Part shown: piece by piece, positions 6,891-16,335 of the stretch | Layout of the letters: every line of letters begins with the position of its first letter | Position numbering within the stretch: position 1 is the stretch's first letter | Source: Microbacterium sp. BH-3-3-3 | GTDB taxonomy: Bacteria; Actinomycetota; Actinomycetes; Actinomycetales; Microbacteriaceae | Direction of reading: 5' to 3' | DNA: 64,000 nucleotides | NCBI RefSeq assembly: GCF_007679045.1 | Contig: NZ_VEFS01000001.1 | Coordinates: forward strand, 677,520 to 741,519 | Made by a program: the position numbers and the translations under genes | Notes under the pieces: model-generated | Told to the model about the DNA's origin: nothing | Seen by the model: only the letters and a program-made list of their open reading frames with translations | Database searches by the model: none

Positions 6891-9412
6891 TCACCGTCGA
6901 CGACCTCACGGTCGAACGCGCCGTCGACCCGGTGGGTGTGGGCTCGCATCCCCGGTTCGGCTGGACGCTGCACGCCGACGCTCCCGCCACGCGCCAACTC
7001 GCGTACCGCCTCAGCGTGGCCGACGACGAGGGCGTGGTGTGGACCAGCGGGCGCGTCGACTCCGACCGCAGCGTCGACGTCGTCTACGCCGGGCCCGCGC
7101 TGCGCCCCCTCCGCCGCTACGAATGGCGTGTCGTGGTCACCACGACCGCCGGCGACGGCGTCGCGACCGGCACCTTCGTCACGGCGCTCGTCGACGACGA
7201 CTTCCGCGGTGCGCGATTCATCGGCGGGCCTGCCGACGCCGTCGCTGCCCCCCTGCTGCGCACCGTCTTCGAGGTGCCCGCCGGCGTCAGCGAGGCCTAC
7301 CTCGTCGTCGCCGCGGGCGGCCTGGCCCGCGTCGAGCTCGACGGCCTCGAGGTCGGCAACGGGGTGCTCGCCCCCGGCTTCACCGACTACGACGTCACGG
7401 CGCAGTACACGGTCACCGACGTCACCGGCCGTCTCGGTCCGGGCCGCCACGCGCTGGGTCTCGAGCTCGGCCGGGGGTTCTTCGGCATGCGCGGGCGCAA
7501 CACCTGGGACTGGGAGCGCGCGCCGTGGCACGCCGAGCCCTGCGCGCGGGTGCTGCTGGTGATGCGCGACGAGCACGGCGAGCACGTCGTGGTGAGCGGA
7601 TCGGACTGGCGCACGGCATCCGGCCCCACGATCTTCGACGACCTGTACGCCGGAGAGGACTACGACGCCGGTCGCGAGAAGCTCGGCTGGAGCACCGCCG
7701 CGTTCGACGACGAGGGATGGATGCCGGCGACCCCGGCCGACGGACCGCACGGGCGAGCGGTGGCGCAGCGGCAGCCGCCGATCGTCGAGGGCGAGCTGCT
7801 CGAGCCCGCCTCCGTCACCCGTCTCGGCGAAGACCGATGGGTCGTGTCGTTCCCCCGCGTGATCGCCGGCTGGGTGGAGGTCGAGGCCGAAGCCGACCCC
7901 GGCGCGACGATCGAACTTCGTTTCGGCGAGTCCTTGCGCGCCGACGGCACGCCCAACTCCGACGACGAGAAGGGCTACTTCGACGGACGGTTCCAGACCG
8001 ATCGGCTGACGCTCGGCGAGACGCCGGTGCACTGGCATCCGCGATTCACGTGGCACGGCTTCCAGCACGTCGAGGTGCGCGCGCGACGGCTCCCGACGCT
8101 GCGCGCGCGCATCGTGCACACCCGAGCGGCGCGCACGGGCCGTTTCGCCAGCTCGTCGGCACTGCTCGACACCCTGCACGAGCTGACCGTGCGCACCATC
8201 CTCAACAACCTGCACGGCCTGCCCACCGATACCCCCAAGTACGAGAAGAACGGCTGGACCGGCGACGGCATGGTGGGGGCCGAGATGATGCTGCTCAACC
8301 TCGACGTGCACGAACTGCTCGCCAAGTGGGTCGACGACGTCGCCGCCTCACGCCACGGCGAGGGGGCACCCGAGGTGATCGCGCCGCACGGCGGATGGCA
8401 CCTGGACTGGTCGCCCGCCCCGACCTGGCATTCGGCGCTGCTGCTGGTGCCGTGGGAGATCTATCGTCAGCGCGGCGACGAGCGCGTTCTCGCCGACGTC
8501 TGGCCCGACGCGCGCGACTACCTCCGCTTCGAGCTGGGGCGCGGCGTCGACGGGATCTTCGACACCACCCTGGGCGACTGGGTGAGTCCCGAGACGGATG
8601 CCGGCGGCGGAAACGCCCCGGAAGACACCCGCGTATCCGCGACGGCGTTCGTCGTCGCGATGTGCGACGCGGCGGCGCGCATGGCACGGGTGCTGGGGCA
8701 CGACCCGACCGAGTGGGAGCGCGCCGCGGAAGTGTCGCGCCGGGCATTCGTCAGGCGGTTCTGGGACGCCGACACCGCCGAGGTGCGCGGAACGGGCGAC
8801 GCGGGGTACCGCCAGGCGCACACCGCGCTCGCGCTCGCCTTCGACGTGCTGCCCGAGCCCGTACGGCAGGCCGCCGCGGACCGTCTCGCCCGCGACGTCG
8901 TCGAGCGCGACCACCACCTCTCGACCGGGGCGCTGGCGACCAAGCACCTCCTCCCCCAGCTCACGCGATTCGGCCACGTCGACGTGGCGGTGGCGGTGGC
9001 GCTGCAGACCACCTTCCCGAGCTGGGGCTTCTGGGTCGAACGCGGCGCGACCTCGCTCTGGGAGCACTGGAAAGAGGAGTCCCGCTCGCGCGGGCACTAC
9101 TTCCTCGGAACGCTCGACGACTGGCTCTACGGCACCGTCGCGGGGCTCGCTCCGCTGGCCCCCGGGTGGCGCGAGGCGTTGATCGCGCCGCGGGTGATCG
9201 GAACGGGCATCGACCATGCCGAGGCGGCCGTTCGCACGCCGTTCGGCGAGATCTCGGTGCGTTGGCGCGTCGAGGGCCCCGAGGTCGTGCTCACCTGCAC
9301 CGTGCCCGTCGGGGTGCGCGCCGTCGTCGAGCTTCCGGGCCTGCGGCGCGCGGTCGAGGCGGGGACGCACGAGGTGCGCGCCGCCGTGCCGGTGGTGGGC
9401 GCCGGGGTCTGA
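6887..9412 (+). CDS. Alpha-L-rhamnosidase, GH78 family
   Basis: An 841-residue inverting glycoside hydrolase that removes terminal alpha-L-rhamnose. The N-terminus shows the GH78 pattern (PVGVGSHPRFGWTLHADAPATRQLAYRLSVA, then VWTSGRV). Jelly-roll parts with RFTWHGFQHVEV follow. The catalytic (alpha/alpha)6 barrel has the family signature PTDTPKYEKNGWTGDG near residue 455 and WVERGATSLWEHW near residue 725. GTG 6887 overlaps the previous stop codon. There is no signal peptide, so it hydrolyses imported oligosaccharides. The length suits the family. This fixes rhamnose-containing glycans as one likely substrate of the locus. Confidence 0.9.
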   Translation: MITVDDLTVERAVDPVGVGSHPRFGWTLHADAPATRQLAYRLSVADDEGVVWTSGRVDSDRSVDVVYAGPALRPLRRYEWRVVVTTTAGDGVATGTFVTALVDDDFRGARFIGGPADAVAAPLLRTVFEVPAGVSEAYLVVAAGGLARVELDGLEVGNGVLAPGFTDYDVTAQYTVTDVTGRLGPGRHALGLELGRGFFGMRGRNTWDWERAPWHAEPCARVLLVMRDEHGEHVVVSGSDWRTASGPTIFDDLYAGEDYDAGREKLGWSTAAFDDEGWMPATPADGPHGRAVAQRQPPIVEGELLEPASVTRLGEDRWVVSFPRVIAGWVEVEAEADPGATIELRFGESLRADGTPNSDDEKGYFDGRFQTDRLTLGETPVHWHPRFTWHGFQHVEVRARRLPTLRARIVHTRAARTGRFASSSALLDTLHELTVRTILNNLHGLPTDTPKYEKNGWTGDGMVGAEMMLLNLDVHELLAKWVDDVAASRHGEGAPEVIAPHGGWHLDWSPAPTWHSALLLVPWEIYRQRGDERVLADVWPDARDYLRFELGRGVDGIFDTTLGDWVSPETDAGGGNAPEDTRVSATAFVVAMCDAAARMARVLGHDPTEWERAAEVSRRAFVRRFWDADTAEVRGTGDAGYRQAHTALALAFDVLPEPVRQAAADRLARDVVERDHHLSTGALATKHLLPQLTRFGHVDVAVAVALQTTFPSWGFWVERGATSLWEHWKEESRSRGHYFLGTLDDWLYGTVAGLAPLAPGWREALIAPRVIGTGIDHAEAAVRTPFGEISVRWRVEGPEVVLTCTVPVGVRAVVELPGLRRAVEAGTHEVRAAVPVVGAGV

Positions 9413-9476
9413 CCCGCGCCCGGTCGCCGAAGCGGACCCGACCGACCCGCAGGCCGGCCGGGGCCGCTTCGATGGC

Positions 9477-10238
9477 TCACCAGGCGGCGTAACCGCCGTC
9501 GATCAGCACGACCGAGCCGGTCATGTACGAGGCGGCATCCGATGCCAAGAAGGCCACGAGCGAACCGATCTCCTCGGGAGCGCCGAGGCGGCCCATCGGC
9601 GTGCGCCGCACCCAGTCGTCCCACCACTCGCCGGGTACGCCCTCCTTCGTCAGCTCGGTGCCGACGTAGCCGGGAGCGACAGCGTTGACGCGGATGTTCT
9701 GCTCGGCGAACTCGATCGCGAGCGACTTCACCGCCAGGTGCACGGCGCCCTTCGACGCGTTGTAAGCCGCCTGACGCTGCGGGGCGTTGGCGAGCTCGCC
9801 CGACATCGACCCGATCGCGACGATCGACCCGCCGCGCTCGCCCATCTGCCGGGCCGCTTCGCGGGCGCACCAGAAGGTGCCGGTGGCGTTGACGGCCAGC
9901 ACGCGATCCCACGTCTCGCGGCCGAGCTCGAGCGAGGGCTGGTGGTTGGCGATGCCGGCCGAGGTCACGAGGATGTCGACCGAACCCAGTCGCCGCGCGA
10001 CGTCGGCGAACGCCGCCTCGACCGCGGACTCGTCGGTCACGTCGAGGTGCAGGTAGGTCACGCGCCCGTCCGCGAACGACTCCGCCGCCGCGGTGCCGGC
10101 GTCATCGAGCACATCGGCGATCACCACGCGCGCGCCGAATTCGACGAGCGCGGTGACGACCGCCAGGCCGATCCCCCGCGAGCCGCCCGTGACCACCGCG
10201 ACGCGATCGGTCAGTTCCAGCCGTTCCCGGTACATCAT
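9477..10238 (-). CDS. SDR-family NAD(P)-dependent dehydrogenase
   Basis: A 253-residue classical short-chain dehydrogenase/reductase. It has the cofactor motif TGGSRGIG (residues 17-24), a conserved NATG, and the catalytic residues Ser144, Tyr159 and Lys163 (YNASK). The C-terminal DGGY is typical. The start lies at the paired ATG codons 10238/10235 behind a GAAAGGGGA ribosome site; the longer open frame upstream is antisense to rpiR. It is transcribed divergently from rpiR across operator D. In such a locus it most likely oxidises a sugar or sugar alcohol, possibly to a lactone for the lactonase at 12164 (inference). Confidence 0.9.
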   Translation of the reverse strand: MMYRERLELTDRVAVVTGGSRGIGLAVVTALVEFGARVVIADVLDDAGTAAAESFADGRVTYLHLDVTDESAVEAAFADVARRLGSVDILVTSAGIANHQPSLELGRETWDRVLAVNATGTFWCAREAARQMGERGGSIVAIGSMSGELANAPQRQAAYNASKGAVHLAVKSLAIEFAEQNIRVNAVAPGYVGTELTKEGVPGEWWDDWVRRTPMGRLGAPEEIGSLVAFLASDAASYMTGSVVLIDGGYAAW

Positions 10239-10276
10239 CGTCCCCTTTCCGCCTCCACCATGGAGCGCGAGTCCGC

Positions 10277-10295
10277 TAGAATGTAGCCATACTAC
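10277..10295 (+). promoter_or_regulatory. rpiR promoter with operator D (autoregulation)
   Basis: TAGAAT (10277-10282) is a good -10 hexamer. It is immediately followed by the inverted repeat GTAGCCATACTAC (10283-10295), which would cover the transcription start. Read on the minus strand the repeat contains TAGTAT, facing the SDR gene. One site may thus control both divergent genes. Confidence 0.75.
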
Positions 10296-10311
10296 ATGGA
10301 AGGAGCTCGCG

Positions 10312-11214
10312 ATGACCCTCGACGTCGAGCAGGCCAGCGAAGAGTCCACCGACACTCTCCTCGAGCGCATCACCCGGCAACTGCCGCATCTGCGCCGTTC
10401 CGAACAGCGCGTGGCGGCGGTGATCATGGGCGATCCCGTCCGTGCGGCGCAGTTCACCATGGCGGGTCTCGCCGAGGCCGCCGAGGTCAGCGAGCCCACC
10501 GTCATGCGCTTCTGCAGCTCGGTCGGGTGCGAGGGGTTCCAGGACTTCAAGATCCAACTCGCCCAGACCCTCGCCCTCGGACTGCCGGTGACGCACTCGT
10601 CGATCACCGAGAGCGACTCGCCCGGTGATGTGGCCGACAAGATCTTCGACCACACCATCTCGAGCCTCGACCGAGCACGCCGCACCCTCGACTCCAGCGC
10701 CGTCGACAAAGCCGTGGCGGCGATCCTCGAGGCCAGCGACATCCTGTTCGTCGGCTTCGGCGCCAGCGGCATCATCGCCCTCGACGCCCAGCAGAAGTTC
10801 CCGCTGTTCGGCGTGCCCTGCCAGGCGCCCGAGGACTTCCACCAGCAGTTCATCGCCGCCACGATGTCGGGCCCGAGAAGCGTCACGGTGGCGATCTCGA
10901 ACACCGGCCACACCGAGCAGACGCTGACCGTCGCACGCGCGACCAAGAAGGCCGGCGGCACGGTCATCTCGCTCACCGGTCGCACCAGTCCCCTCTCCGA
11001 GGCGGCCGACATTCCCCTGATCGTGCGCACCTTCGAAGACACCGACGTCTACACGCCTTCGACGAGCCGCCTCGCGGGTCTCGTCGTCATCGACGTGCTC
11101 GCCACGGCGGTGGCCCTGCGCCGATCGCCCGAGCACACCGCCGCCGTGCGGCGCATGAAGAGCGAGCTCGCCGCGATGCGGCACGCCGACGACGACGATA
11201 CGGAACAGGCGTGA
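10312..11214 (+). CDS. MurR/RpiR-family transcriptional regulator
   Basis: A 300-residue regulator. The N-terminal RpiR helix-turn-helix domain (about 15-90) contains FTMAGLAEAAEVSEPTVMRFCSSVGCEGFQDFK. A C-terminal SIS sugar-phosphate-binding domain (about 125-270) has ILFVGFGASGI and SNTGHTEQTL. ATG 10312 follows a GGAAGGAG ribosome site. RpiR-family proteins usually sense phosphosugars and bind inverted repeats. The 13-bp repeat at its own promoter recurs at seven other places in this locus, so it is the obvious candidate for the local regulator. Its stop codon overlaps the next start (GTGA), linking it to the dehydrogenase and lactonase genes. Confidence 0.93.
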   Translation: MTLDVEQASEESTDTLLERITRQLPHLRRSEQRVAAVIMGDPVRAAQFTMAGLAEAAEVSEPTVMRFCSSVGCEGFQDFKIQLAQTLALGLPVTHSSITESDSPGDVADKIFDHTISSLDRARRTLDSSAVDKAVAAILEASDILFVGFGASGIIALDAQQKFPLFGVPCQAPEDFHQQFIAATMSGPRSVTVAISNTGHTEQTLTVARATKKAGGTVISLTGRTSPLSEAADIPLIVRTFEDTDVYTPSTSRLAGLVVIDVLATAVALRRSPEHTAAVRRMKSELAAMRHADDDDTEQA

Positions 11215-12167
11215 ACGGCACCGTCCTGGTCACCTCGCGCTCGTTCGGTTCGGGCGACTTCGACGCCGATTCCGCCCTGGCCGAGGCCGGGTACCGCCCC
11301 GTGCGGGCCGGCGCCGCGCACGATCTCGCCGAGCTCGCGCCCCTGCTCGCCGAGGCGGAGGGGTGGATCGCCGGAACGGGTGCGATCACCGCCGCGCACC
11401 TCGATCTGGCCCCGCGGCTGCGCGCCATCGCCCGCTACGGCGTCGGCGTCGACAGCGTCGACCTGACGGCGGCCGCCGCCCGCGGCGTGGTCGTGACCAA
11501 CACGCCCGGGGCCAACTCGGCGGCCGTCGCCGAGCACACCCTCGCGCTGCTGCTGACGGCACTGCGCGGCATCCCCGCCGCCGACCGCCGCGTGCGCGCC
11601 GGAGACTGGTCGGGTCGGTCGGCGCGCGAGCTGTCGGCCCTCACGATCGGGGTCGTCGGGCTGGGGCGCATCGGCCGCCTCGTGATCGAGCGCCTGCGCC
11701 CGTTCGGCGCGAAGGTGCTCGGCGCCGATCCCTGGGTCGACCCGGCCGACCCCCTGTTCGCCGAGGTCGAGCGGGCCGACGTCGCCGACCTCGCGACCCG
11801 CTGCGATGTCGTGACACTACATGCGCCGGGGGGTCAGACGGTCATCGACGAGCAGTGGCTGGCCGCGGCCGACCGCCCCGTCCTGCTGGTGAACACCGCG
11901 CGCGCCGACCTCGTCGACGAAGACGCGATCGCGACCGCCGCGCGCCGTGGACGGGTCACCGCGTACGCGGCCGACACCCTCGCGGCCGAGAACGTCGACG
12001 ACGCCGGGTCTCCACTGCTCGCCGACGACCTCGCGGATCGCGTGATCGTCACGGCGCACCTGGGCGCGCAGACGCGCGAGGGCGTCGACGGCATGGGACG
12101 CATGGCGGTCGCCGATCTGGTGGCCGTGCTGCGTGGCGCCGCGCCCGCCCATCCCGTGCGGGCATGA
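11211..12167 (+). CDS. D-isomer-specific 2-hydroxyacid dehydrogenase
   Basis: A 318-residue NAD-dependent dehydrogenase of the SerA/GyaR type. The Rossmann motif GLGRIG is near residues 151-156. The catalytic triad appears as Arg231 (NTARADLVDE), Glu260 and His283 (TAHLGAQT). GTG 11211 overlaps the rpiR stop codon. In this context it may reduce or oxidise a sugar-derived 2-keto or 2-hydroxy acid rather than 3-phosphoglycerate; this is inferred from neighbours only. It is coupled to the lactonase by an ATGA overlap. Confidence 0.88.
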   Translation: MNGTVLVTSRSFGSGDFDADSALAEAGYRPVRAGAAHDLAELAPLLAEAEGWIAGTGAITAAHLDLAPRLRAIARYGVGVDSVDLTAAAARGVVVTNTPGANSAAVAEHTLALLLTALRGIPAADRRVRAGDWSGRSARELSALTIGVVGLGRIGRLVIERLRPFGAKVLGADPWVDPADPLFAEVERADVADLATRCDVVTLHAPGGQTVIDEQWLAAADRPVLLVNTARADLVDEDAIATAARRGRVTAYAADTLAAENVDDAGSPLLADDLADRVIVTAHLGAQTREGVDGMGRMAVADLVAVLRGAAPAHPVRA

Positions 12168-13093
12168 AGGGTCTGATCCGCACCGTCGCGGGAGACAGGT
12201 CGCCCTCCGACCTCGGCCGCGTCGACTATCACGAGCACCTCTTCCAGGTCTCACCGCTCCTGCCGGGCGACGAGCTCGACGACGAAGACGCCGCTCGCGA
12301 AGAGACGCGCCAGTTCGCGGCATCCGGGTTCGACGCGATGGTCGATGCCACTCCTCTCGGTCTCGGGCGACGTCCGGCCGCCGTGAGGCGCATCTCCGAC
12401 GCGACGGGCGTGCACGTCGTGCTCACGACGGGACTCCACCGGTCCGAGCACTACCGCTCCGACGACCCGCTTCTCGATCTGGACCCCGAGGATCTCGCGG
12501 CGGCCTTCGTCGCCGACCTGACCGAGGGCGCGGCCGAGCCCGGCGCACCGCGCGACCCGTCGGTTCGCGCCGGCGTGCTGAAGGCGGGTGCGGGGTACTG
12601 GCGCATCGACGGGCACACCGCCCGCGCGATCGAGGCGGTCGGCCGCGCGCACGACGCCACCGGCGCCCCCGTGATGGTGCACCTCGAGCACGGCACCGCC
12701 GCCTTCGAGGTCCTCGAGGCGCTCTCGGCGGTCGGCGTCCGCTCCCATCGGGTGGCACTGGCGCACATCGACCGCAACCCCGACCCGGTGCTGCACGCCG
12801 AGCTCGCCGCGGCCGGCGCCTACCTCGGCTACGACGGGCCGGCGCGCGCACGCGAGCACCCCGACGCCGTCGTGCTCGCCTGTCTGCGAGCGACCGCCGC
12901 GGCCGGGGGCGGCGATCGTATCCTGCTCGGCGGCGATGTCGCCCGCCGCACGCGCTATGCCGCGTACGGCGGCATCCCGGGACTGCGCTACCTCGGCGAC
13001 CGCTTCGTTCCGCGCCTGCGCCGCGAGGGCGGCGACGACCTCGCCGACGCGGTGCTGCGGCGCAATCCCGCCGCCTGGCTCACCTGGCGCTGA
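12164..13093 (+). CDS. Phosphotriesterase-family metal-dependent lactonase
   Basis: A 309-residue amidohydrolase-superfamily protein of the phosphotriesterase branch. The binuclear metal ligands are visible: His23-x-His25 (YHEHLF), Lys140 (GVLKAG, normally carbamylated), His173, His201 (AHIDRNPDP) and Asp258 (LLGGDVAR). Members next to sugar kinases and dehydrogenases commonly hydrolyse sugar or phosphosugar lactones, so it may open the product of an SDR or hydroxyacid dehydrogenase here (inference). ATG 12164 overlaps the preceding stop. The rpiR-dehydrogenase-lactonase set is one operon that ends convergently with the mannosidase gene. Confidence 0.85.
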   Translation: MKGLIRTVAGDRSPSDLGRVDYHEHLFQVSPLLPGDELDDEDAAREETRQFAASGFDAMVDATPLGLGRRPAAVRRISDATGVHVVLTTGLHRSEHYRSDDPLLDLDPEDLAAAFVADLTEGAAEPGAPRDPSVRAGVLKAGAGYWRIDGHTARAIEAVGRAHDATGAPVMVHLEHGTAAFEVLEALSAVGVRSHRVALAHIDRNPDPVLHAELAAAGAYLGYDGPARAREHPDAVVLACLRATAAAGGGDRILLGGDVARRTRYAAYGGIPGLRYLGDRFVPRLRREGGDDLADAVLRRNPAAWLTWR

Positions 13094-13141
13094 CGACCGC
13101 GGCCGGCCGCACCCGCTCAGACGAGTGCGACCGGCGCCGTT

Positions 13142-15598
13142 TCAGCGCGCGACGAGCGCGGCGGCGGGGACGAGGTCGTTGGCGCTGCGCAGCACGGGGG
13201 CCCGCCCGAAGGCGTCGAGGTCGAGCCCGGCGGGCGCCGTGACACGGAATACGGTCGACTCCCCCAGCAGCAGCGTCACCAGCGCCCGATCGACGCGCGC
13301 GTGCGCGTCGGCGCGGTCGACGAGCAGCGTGAGGTCCTTCGCGAGCGAGCGCGCGACGACCTCCACCTCGTAGCCGCCTTCCACGACCGAGGTCGAGATG
13401 GACACCGGGTCGGCCTCGAGAGCCAGCTCGGGGTCTTCCGCGAAGAACCACAGCGCGCGGACGCCGTCGGGCAGATCGGCCACCAGCACCTCGCGCGAGG
13501 GATCGTGGGCCTCGGCGAGCGCGCGCGGCACGACGATCGAGGCCGACGCGCGCGCGGCGACCTCGACGGCGACCTCGGCACGAGCGAGCTCCGCACCCTC
13601 GAGACTGAGGCGTCGCAGCACCGCGGTCCCTCGCCAGGGCTCCGCGTGGTCGTCGTGCAGGGCGAGCACGAGGTCGGCGCCGCGAGGCTGGAACGAGGCG
13701 AACCGGTCGGCGTAGACCTCACGCAGGGCGTGCCAGAGCGGTTTCCGGATGCCGAGGGAGTCGACCGCCGCCCACGAGATGACCGGCCAGCAGTCGTTCA
13801 GCTGCCACACGATGGCGCCCTGGTTCAGCGGATGCAGCGACCGGAAGTGCGCGATACCGAAGGCCACTGCTCGCGCCTGGTTCAGCTGGGTCGCCCAGTG
13901 CCAGTCGTCGATCGTGCGCGGCGCCGAGATGTGTGCGCCGAGCCCGCGCTCGAGCTTGCCGTTGCCGTCGACCGCCTTCTGGTGCACCAGCATGAGCGGG
14001 CCGTAGGGGTCGGCGGGCTCGTCGTGCACGACCGAGAACAGGGTCGACCAGGCCGGCGGCCCCTGGAAGCCGAACTCCGAAACGAAGCGCGGTCGATAGC
14101 TGCGGTAGACGTCGTAGTCGACCTGGTTCCACACGTCCCAGATGTGGGTGGTGCCGTGTGCCGGGTCATTGGGGTGCACGTAGGTGCTGAAGCCGTACGG
14201 GCTGCCGGGCGAGTAGGGCGTGGCGGGAGCGAGCTCCGCGACGATGGCGGGGAACAGTTCCTGGTAGTAGCCGTCGCCCCAGGTCGCGCCGTTCAGGCGC
14301 GGTCGCCACTTCCAGTCGACCCATCCCCAGATGTTCTCGTTGCCCCCGTTCCACACGATCAGACTGGGGTGGCTCGCGAGACGCGTGACGTTGTCGCGCG
14401 CCTCGGCGGCGAACTCGTCCCACAGCTCGGCGTCCTCGCTGTAGGCCGCGCAGGCGAGCAGGAAATCCTGCCACACGAGCAGCCCGTTCTCGTCGGCGAG
14501 GTCGTAGAAGTCGTCCGACTCGTAGATGCCGCCGCCCCAGACCCGCAGGAGGTTCATGCCGGCATCCGTCGCATCGGCGAAGCGCTCCGCGAGGCGTTCG
14601 CGGGTGATGCGGGGGAAGAAGGTGTCGTCGGGAATCCAGTTGGCGCCGCGGACGTAGACCTCCGCCCCGTTGATCCGCACGACGAAAGGGCTGCCGTCGT
14701 CGTCCGCGGTCGTGTCGATCTCGACGGCGCGGAAGCCGATCCGCTTCTCCCAGCGGTCGTCGCCGGCTGTGACGACGAGGTCGGTCAGCGCAGGATGGCC
14801 GTGTCCGCGGGGCCACCACAGATCGGCATCCGCCACCGTCCCCTCGAGGACGACGCGCGTCGCGTCCGCGGCGAGGTGCGCCTCGAGCATGGTTCCCGCG
14901 ACCTCGGCGCGCACGGTGAGGTCGCGGGCGTCGGCGTCGCGCTGCACCTCCACCTCGATACGCAGGTGACGAGGGTCCCCGCCGAGACCGGTCTGCGGCC
15001 GGACGGCGGCCAGTCGGCATCCGCTCCACGACGAGATGCCGATGCGCCGCCAGATGCCGCAGGTCACGAGCGCGGGCCCCCAGTCCCATCCGAAGTTGCA
15101 CGCGGATTTGCGGATGGCGTTGAAGGGGTGGTCGTAGGAGTGCGGACGCGCGCCGAGCACGGCCTCGCGTTCGCGGGCGTAGGCGATCGGCGAGGCGAAC
15201 CGCACGCGCAGCTCGTTCGCGCCGGGCCGCAGCACGTGGTCGACGCGCCACCGGGAGGTGCGGTGCTGGTTGACCGTGCGCGCGATCTCGACGCCGTTCA
15301 GTTCGACGCACGCGACGGTGTCGAGGCCCTCGGCCACCAGCTCGTGCACGTCGTCACCGTCCGGCTGCCAATCGAACGTCGTCTCGTACCGCCAGTCGCT
15401 GTGCCCGATCCAGGCGAGGAGGGCCTCGTTGTCGTCGACGTAGGGGTCGGGAATGAGCCCGGCGGCAAGCAGGTCGGTGTGCACGACGCCCGGAACGGTC
15501 GCGCGGATGCGACGCTCCCCCACCGCGGCGAACTCGGGGGGAAGCTCACCTCCGTCGTGCTGCAGCGTCCACTCACTGGTGAGTTCGAAAAAGCCCAT
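13142..15598 (-). CDS. Beta-mannosidase-like glycoside hydrolase, GH2
   Basis: An 818-residue retaining exo-glycosidase. The N-terminal sugar-binding domain begins with ATVPGVVHTDLLAAGLIPDPY, as in beta-mannosidases. The acid/base Glu is in WNGGNENIWGW (around residue 420) and the nucleophile Glu in RFVSEFGFQG (around residue 507). There is no signal peptide, so it is cytoplasmic. The start at 15598 lacks a strong ribosome site; operator E lies only 10 bp upstream, which hints at a very short leader. It would cleave beta-mannosyl (or related) residues from oligosaccharides imported by this locus. Confidence 0.9.
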   Translation of the reverse strand: MGFFELTSEWTLQHDGGELPPEFAAVGERRIRATVPGVVHTDLLAAGLIPDPYVDDNEALLAWIGHSDWRYETTFDWQPDGDDVHELVAEGLDTVACVELNGVEIARTVNQHRTSRWRVDHVLRPGANELRVRFASPIAYAREREAVLGARPHSYDHPFNAIRKSACNFGWDWGPALVTCGIWRRIGISSWSGCRLAAVRPQTGLGGDPRHLRIEVEVQRDADARDLTVRAEVAGTMLEAHLAADATRVVLEGTVADADLWWPRGHGHPALTDLVVTAGDDRWEKRIGFRAVEIDTTADDDGSPFVVRINGAEVYVRGANWIPDDTFFPRITRERLAERFADATDAGMNLLRVWGGGIYESDDFYDLADENGLLVWQDFLLACAAYSEDAELWDEFAAEARDNVTRLASHPSLIVWNGGNENIWGWVDWKWRPRLNGATWGDGYYQELFPAIVAELAPATPYSPGSPYGFSTYVHPNDPAHGTTHIWDVWNQVDYDVYRSYRPRFVSEFGFQGPPAWSTLFSVVHDEPADPYGPLMLVHQKAVDGNGKLERGLGAHISAPRTIDDWHWATQLNQARAVAFGIAHFRSLHPLNQGAIVWQLNDCWPVISWAAVDSLGIRKPLWHALREVYADRFASFQPRGADLVLALHDDHAEPWRGTAVLRRLSLEGAELARAEVAVEVAARASASIVVPRALAEAHDPSREVLVADLPDGVRALWFFAEDPELALEADPVSISTSVVEGGYEVEVVARSLAKDLTLLVDRADAHARVDRALVTLLLGESTVFRVTAPAGLDLDAFGRAPVLRSANDLVPAAALVAR

Positions 15599-15607
15599 GA
15601 CTCAGAA

Positions 15608-15620
15608 GTAGCACAACTAC
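15608..15620. promoter_or_regulatory. Operator E, RpiR-type inverted repeat
   Basis: GTAGCACAACTAC lies directly upstream of the GH2 gene in the divergent promoter region shared with the kinase/aldolase operon. Confidence 0.7.
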
Positions 15621-15657
15621 CTAGGAGGGGCGTAGATCGAGCCGGGAGGACCGACAT

Positions 15658-15693
15658 TTGTCTTCTCTCGGTTCATTCTTGTAGTATCACTAC
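15658..15693 (+). promoter_or_regulatory. Promoter with operator F for the six-gene catabolic operon
   Basis: The operator GTAGTATCACTAC lies at 15681-15693 and contains the -10-like TAGTAT at 15682-15687. A possible -35, TTGTCT, lies at 15658-15663 with an 18-bp gap. Binding of a repressor would block the -10 region. Confidence 0.7.
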
Positions 15694-15732
15694 TCACACG
15701 GTCGTCGCGGCCGTGGCGAAGGAGAACGACTG

Positions 15733-16335
15733 ATGTGCGCCGCTGCACGCCTGGCCGAACCCGCCCGGCTCACCGTCGATGCCGCCCGCGGGCTGCTCGA
15801 CGGCCGCTCCGAGAGATACGAGAAGCACCTCGCCGATCTCGCCGGGGTATACCGCGACGCGGGGGCCTTCTCGGCCGCCCTCGACGGCGACAGCGGTGAG
15901 CCCGTCTACTGGGTCGAGAGCAGCACGCCCGAGTCGGGGCGCGGCGCTCTGACCATCGGGCTCAGCGTGCTGCGGCCCGGGCGGGTGGGCGACGAGTTCG
16001 CGATGACCCGCGGTCACCTGCACGCGCAGTCCGAGTTCGCCGAGCTGTACTACGGGCTCGCCGGCTCGGGCGTCATGCTCCTCGAGTCCACCGACGGACA
16101 GGCGCGGGCCGTACCCATCTCCCCCGGCGTCGCCGTGCACGTGCCGGGCGGCTGGGTGCACCGGAGCGTCAACGTCGGCGATGACACGCTCGTCACCCTC
16201 TTCGCCTACGCCACCGAGGCCGGCCAGGACTACGGAATCATCGCCGACGCAGGCGGCATGCAGCAGCTCGTCGTCGCCGACGGATCCGGCTGGACCGTAC
16301 GCCCCAACCCCGACCACGGAGGCTACCGTGACTGA
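15733..16335 (+). CDS. Cupin-type phosphoglucose isomerase family protein
   Basis: A 200-residue single-domain cupin of the archaeal/Firmicutes phosphoglucose isomerase type. The metal site is visible as TRGHLH (His95, His97), a nearby Glu in FAELYYG and His143 in VPGGWVHRSVN. ATG 15733 follows AAGGAG by about 9 nt. It is the first gene of the operon and overlaps the next by 8 bp. The family interconverts aldose and ketose 6-phosphates. Because most genomes have a housekeeping Pgi, this copy probably serves the dedicated pathway on another hexose phosphate (inference). Confidence 0.85.
   Translation: MCAAARLAEPARLTVDAARGLLDGRSERYEKHLADLAGVYRDAGAFSAALDGDSGEPVYWVESSTPESGRGALTIGLSVLRPGRVGDEFAMTRGHLHAQSEFAELYYGLAGSGVMLLESTDGQARAVPISPGVAVHVPGGWVHRSVNVGDDTLVTLFAYATEAGQDYGIIADAGGMQQLVVADGSGWTVRPNPDHGGYRD

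Noticed and set aside
11808..11820. GTCGTGACACTAC, a near match to the RpiR operator
   Set aside because: It lies in the middle of the hydroxyacid dehydrogenase gene and has a mismatch in the conserved arm; one such hit is expected by chance.
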